Assembly: GCA_003663115.1 (NCBI GenBank)
Contig: QMZJ01000014.1
Span: 1-14,328 of the forward strand
Length of the DNA: 14,328 nt
From: Candidatus Altarchaeales archaeon
GTDB lineage: Archaea; Altiarchaeota; Altiarchaeia; IMC4; QMZM01
Reading direction: 5' to 3'
The position numbers and the translations under genes were made by a program. This document shows positions 11,551-14,328 of the stretch, in pieces. A model generated the notes under the pieces. The model worked only from the letters and a program-made list of their open reading frames with translations, did not search any database and had not been told where the DNA came from. The number at the start of each line of letters is the position of its first letter. Within the stretch, counting starts at the first letter, position 1.

Positions 11551-13263
11551 ATGAGGATAGCCACGATACAAAGGGACCACTGCAGGCCTGAGAAGTGTAA
11601 TTTCCTCTGCTATAGACTGTGCCCCATGGTGAGGACGGGAAAGGAGACAATCGTCATAGATGAAGAACTGAACAAACCGATAATCAACGAGGCATTATGC
11701 TCTGGCTGCGGGATATGCGTAAAAAAATGCCCGTTTGAAGCCATAACGATAGTAAATCTGCCGGAGGAGATGGGCGATCCAGTACACCAGTATGGGGTGA
11801 ATGGATTCAGGCTTTATAATCTTCCCACGCCACGAGATGGCGTTGTTGGTCTGGTTGGGGCCAATGGGATAGGGAAAACAACTGTTATTAGGATCTTATC
11901 CGGGGAGCTGAGACCAAATCTTGGGGAAGAGGCCGGATGGGAAGAAATAGTTGAACGCTTTCGTGGAAAGGAAATTCAGAATTACCTGGAGAAATTAGCG
12001 AATGGTAAAATTAGGGCCGTTTATAAGCCACAGTATATTGATTCGATACCCAGGCACGTCAGGGGAACTGTTATGGAGATACTGAAGAGGGGAGACGAGA
12101 CAGGGAATTTAGATAAGATTATTGAAAAACTGAATCTTGAGAATTCCGTACATAAAAAAATTAAGGAACTGAGTGGTGGAGAGCTCCAGAGGGTTGCGAT
12201 AGCGGCGTGTCTCACAAAGGATGCGGATGTCTATCTATTGGATGAACCATCCAGTTACCTGGACGTGAGGGAAAGGTTAAATGCGGCGAGAGCAATTAGA
12301 GAGATTACCGACAGATATGTATTTGTTGTTGAGCACGATCTGATCGTTCTGGATTATCTATCTGATTATATTCATGTGATGTATGGAAGGCCCGGCGTTT
12401 ACGGGGTTGTATCAAATATAAAGAGCGTTCGGGTGGGAATAAATGAGTATCTGGACGGATTTCTTAGCTCCGAGAATGTGCGCTTCAGGGAAGAGATCAG
12501 GTTTGAGGTCAGGCCCCCGGGGGAGAAAACGGAGGTTAATGAAATCCTCTCCTATCCCGCGTTGAAGAAAAAATATGACGGATTCGAATTATCTGTAGAC
12601 CCTGGGAAGATCTACGCCCCGGAGATTCTTGGAATCCTGGGTAAGAATGCGACTGGAAAGACAACCTTTGTTAGAATCCTGGCCGGGGATGTTAAAGCAG
12701 ATGATGTCGATTTGGATATAGAGCTTGATATATCCTACAAACCACAGTACATAAAGCCAAGGAAAACCCCGGTGAAATCCCTAAAACTGAGGCCAGAGTT
12801 GATCGAGAAATTTAAGCTTAGACATTTGATGGAAAAAAGAGTAGATGAGTTAAGTGGCGGAGAGCTCCAGAAAGTAGCTATTGCTGAGTGTCTTTCAAAG
12901 GATGTAAGTATCTATCTATTGGACGAACCTTCAGCATACTTAGATGTTGAAGAAAGGTTAGAGCTGGCAAAACACATAAAGAAATTTGCGATGGAGAAGA
13001 AGATTGCGATCCTGATTGTTGAACACGACATTCTTCTAATCGACTATCTCTCAGATGAATTGATGGTCTTTGATGGAATCTCGGGGGTAAATGGACACGC
13101 CTCAAGGCCCCTAGATCTGAGATCGGGGATGAACGACTTTTTGAAAAAGATGGACATAACATTCAGAAGGGACCCGGAAACAGGAAGACCTAGAGCTAAT
13201 AAGGCAGGTTCCGTAAAGGACAGGGAACAGAGGAAAAGGGGAGAGTATTACTATGTCGGTTAA
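11551..13263 (+). CDS. Ribosome-recycling ATPase ABCE1 (RNase L inhibitor homologue, RLI)
   Basis: A 570-residue twin-ATPase that splits 70S ribosomes after termination together with aRF1 or Pelota. The N-terminal iron-sulfur domain has all eight cysteines for two [4Fe-4S] clusters (11, 16, 20, 24 and 50, 53, 56, 60). NBD1 has P-loop GANGIGKTT (103-111), signature LSGGELQ (207-213) and DEP (231-233). NBD2 has GKNATGKTT (364-372), LSGGELQ (434-440) and DEP (458-460). The hinge following VVEHDL is present in both halves. Length is slightly under the usual 590 or so. P-loop 1 reads Ala-Asn-Gly-Ile where most homologues have Pro-Asn-Gly-Thr, a mild variation. It lies 2 bases after the hydrolase gene. 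Confidence 0.97.
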   Translation: MRIATIQRDHCRPEKCNFLCYRLCPMVRTGKETIVIDEELNKPIINEALCSGCGICVKKCPFEAITIVNLPEEMGDPVHQYGVNGFRLYNLPTPRDGVVGLVGANGIGKTTVIRILSGELRPNLGEEAGWEEIVERFRGKEIQNYLEKLANGKIRAVYKPQYIDSIPRHVRGTVMEILKRGDETGNLDKIIEKLNLENSVHKKIKELSGGELQRVAIAACLTKDADVYLLDEPSSYLDVRERLNAARAIREITDRYVFVVEHDLIVLDYLSDYIHVMYGRPGVYGVVSNIKSVRVGINEYLDGFLSSENVRFREEIRFEVRPPGEKTEVNEILSYPALKKKYDGFELSVDPGKIYAPEILGILGKNATGKTTFVRILAGDVKADDVDLDIELDISYKPQYIKPRKTPVKSLKLRPELIEKFKLRHLMEKRVDELSGGELQKVAIAECLSKDVSIYLLDEPSAYLDVEERLELAKHIKKFAMEKKIAILIVEHDILLIDYLSDELMVFDGISGVNGHASRPLDLRSGMNDFLKKMDITFRRDPETGRPRANKAGSVKDREQRKRGEYYYVG

Positions 13264-13283
13264 AATTGATATTCTTCAGTGGG

Positions 13284-13290
13284 TTATAAG
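13284..13290 (+). promoter_or_regulatory. Putative TATA box of the DHH gene
   Basis: The sequence ttataag in the 55-base gap after ABCE1 is centred about 32 bases before the ATG at 13319, which predicts transcription start a few bases before the start codon. Supported by sequence and spacing only. Confidence 0.4.
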
Positions 13291-13318
13291 CGTGTATTAC
13301 TATATTTAATGTTTCAGA

Positions 13319-14328
13319 ATGAGGAAGGACTTTTGGAGTTATATCGGGAAATTTTCGGAGAGGCTGGCGAAGGAAGAGGAACTGTTTGTTGTTAGTCACC
13401 ACGATGCGGACGGAATTACTGCGTGTGCGATAATGGTGGACCTGCTGAGGAAACTGGGAAAGGAGGTAGAGTTCATGACACTGAAACAGCTGGACAGCAA
13501 TAGCATTAGACAACTTTTAGACATCGATAAAACCATGGTTTTCACGGATATGGGCTCCGGACATCTGTCGCTCTTGAGGGAAAATGACATAGAGGATTTT
13601 TATATCATCGACCATCACCCCCCGGAATATGAACATGAACGGCAGATAAACCCCCATTTCTACGGCTATGATGGCGGAATTGATGTGAGTGGTGCGGGAA
13701 TGGCATACTTTGTCGCGAGGTCACTGGGGCATCAAGAGAATGCACATCTCGCCTTGGTTGGTGCGGTGGGTGACATGCAGGATTGCAAGGGCAAATTGAA
13801 ATCATTAAATAGGATCATCCTTGAGGATGGAATAAAACAGGGGACGCTGAAGGTGAGGAACGACCTGAGGCTCTTCGGGAGGCAATCAAGACCATTAACT
13901 CAGATGCTGACCTATGCATCGGATCCAATTTTGCCCGGATTGACGGGTAAAGAAGATAATTGTATGGCTTTCCTGCAGAATCTTGGAATTGATCTGAAGA
14001 GAGAGAACGGTGAATGGAAGACCTATATTGATCTAACACTCGAGGAGAGAAAAAAACTGGCTACCGCGCTCTATATACATCTACTGGATTGTAATGTTCC
14101 AGAGTTCATAATCCAGGGGATGATAGGTGAGGTTTACACATTGCTCAAGGAGAAGAAGGGCACAGAGCTCAGGGACGGAAAGGAATTTGCTACCCTGCTA
14201 AACGCCTGCGGGAGGCAGGACGAGTCGGAGACAGGGGTTCGGGTTTGCTTGGGGGACAGGGGGGAGTACTGGACGCGGGCGAGGAGCATACTTCAGAAAC
14301 ACAGGAGAATGTTGAGGGAGGGCATTGA
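13319..14328 (+). CDS. Archaeal RecJ-like DHH phosphoesterase, partial (3' end cut off)
   Basis: An open frame from the ATG at 13319 runs to the end of the window without a stop (336 complete codons seen). The DHH motifs are intact: SHHDADG (26-32), FTDMGSG (75-81), DHHPP (98-102) and GAVGD (148-152), the acidic and histidine residues that bind two Mn/Mg ions. INPHFYGYDG (110-119) followed by SGAGMAY is typical of the archaeal RecJ-like/GAN branch, single-strand nucleases associated with GINS and the replisome or RNA processing. The family is about 450-490 residues, so roughly a quarter to a third, including most of DHHA1, is missing here because the window ends. It follows ABCE1 by 55 bases with its own possible promoter. 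Exact substrate is not deducible. Confidence 0.88.
   Translation, partial: MRKDFWSYIGKFSERLAKEEELFVVSHHDADGITACAIMVDLLRKLGKEVEFMTLKQLDSNSIRQLLDIDKTMVFTDMGSGHLSLLRENDIEDFYIIDHHPPEYEHERQINPHFYGYDGGIDVSGAGMAYFVARSLGHQENAHLALVGAVGDMQDCKGKLKSLNRIILEDGIKQGTLKVRNDLRLFGRQSRPLTQMLTYASDPILPGLTGKEDNCMAFLQNLGIDLKRENGEWKTYIDLTLEERKKLATALYIHLLDCNVPEFIIQGMIGEVYTLLKEKKGTELRDGKEFATLLNACGRQDESETGVRVCLGDRGEYWTRARSILQKHRRMLREGI

Overview
The window is a piece of an archaeal, most likely euryarchaeal, chromosome of moderate GC content. The evidence is the archaeal-type ribosomal and RNA polymerase proteins (L18e, RpoD, RpoN, RpoK, an S11/S4/S13 trio in archaeal order), an ABCE1/RLI ribosome-recycling ATPase, an archaeal RecJ-like DHH protein, archaeal type IV filament genes, tRNA genes without an encoded CCA, and a tRNA that needs archaeal bulge-helix-bulge splicing. 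I cannot name the genus. The syntenic gene order is typical of Euryarchaeota; anything finer would be a guess.

Left part (50-4509, + strand): a tight three-gene operon for a type IV filament or secretion machine. It holds a duplicated TadC/GspF-type membrane platform protein, a small prepilin-like protein with a class III signal motif, and a TadA/GspE-type ATPase with an N-terminal cysteine cluster. Enolase (4544-5806, + strand) follows with its own putative promoter.

Middle part (5807-10846, - strand): the conserved archaeal ribosome/RNA polymerase cluster, read right to left. The order is tRNA-Ser(UGA), rps13, rps4, rps11, rpoD, tRNA-Leu(GAG), rpl18e, rpl13, rps9, rpoN, rpoK, rps2. Most genes overlap or are a few bases apart, so they are probably co-transcribed and translationally coupled. 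rpoK (59 aa) is a short gene that is easily missed. Enolase normally sits inside this cluster between rpoK and rps2; here it has been moved out and faces rps2, with the two stop codons directly abutting.

The only long non-protein stretch (8120-8564) is the most unusual part. It carries a tRNA-Leu(GAG) that I read as interrupted twice: a 58-nt intron in the D-loop (non-canonical site) and a 44-nt intron at the canonical 37/38 site. Removing both gives a full class II tRNA-Leu cloverleaf. The tRNA is flanked by compact RNA structures: a perfect three-way-junction fold on the rpoD side and two tandem hairpins on the rpl18e side.

Right part (10919-14328, + strand): a metallo-beta-lactamase-fold hydrolase, two bases later ABCE1, then a RecJ-like DHH phosphoesterase cut off by the window end. 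Apart from the filament operon and the tRNA-Leu locus this is housekeeping DNA. I see no mobile element, CRISPR array or defence system.
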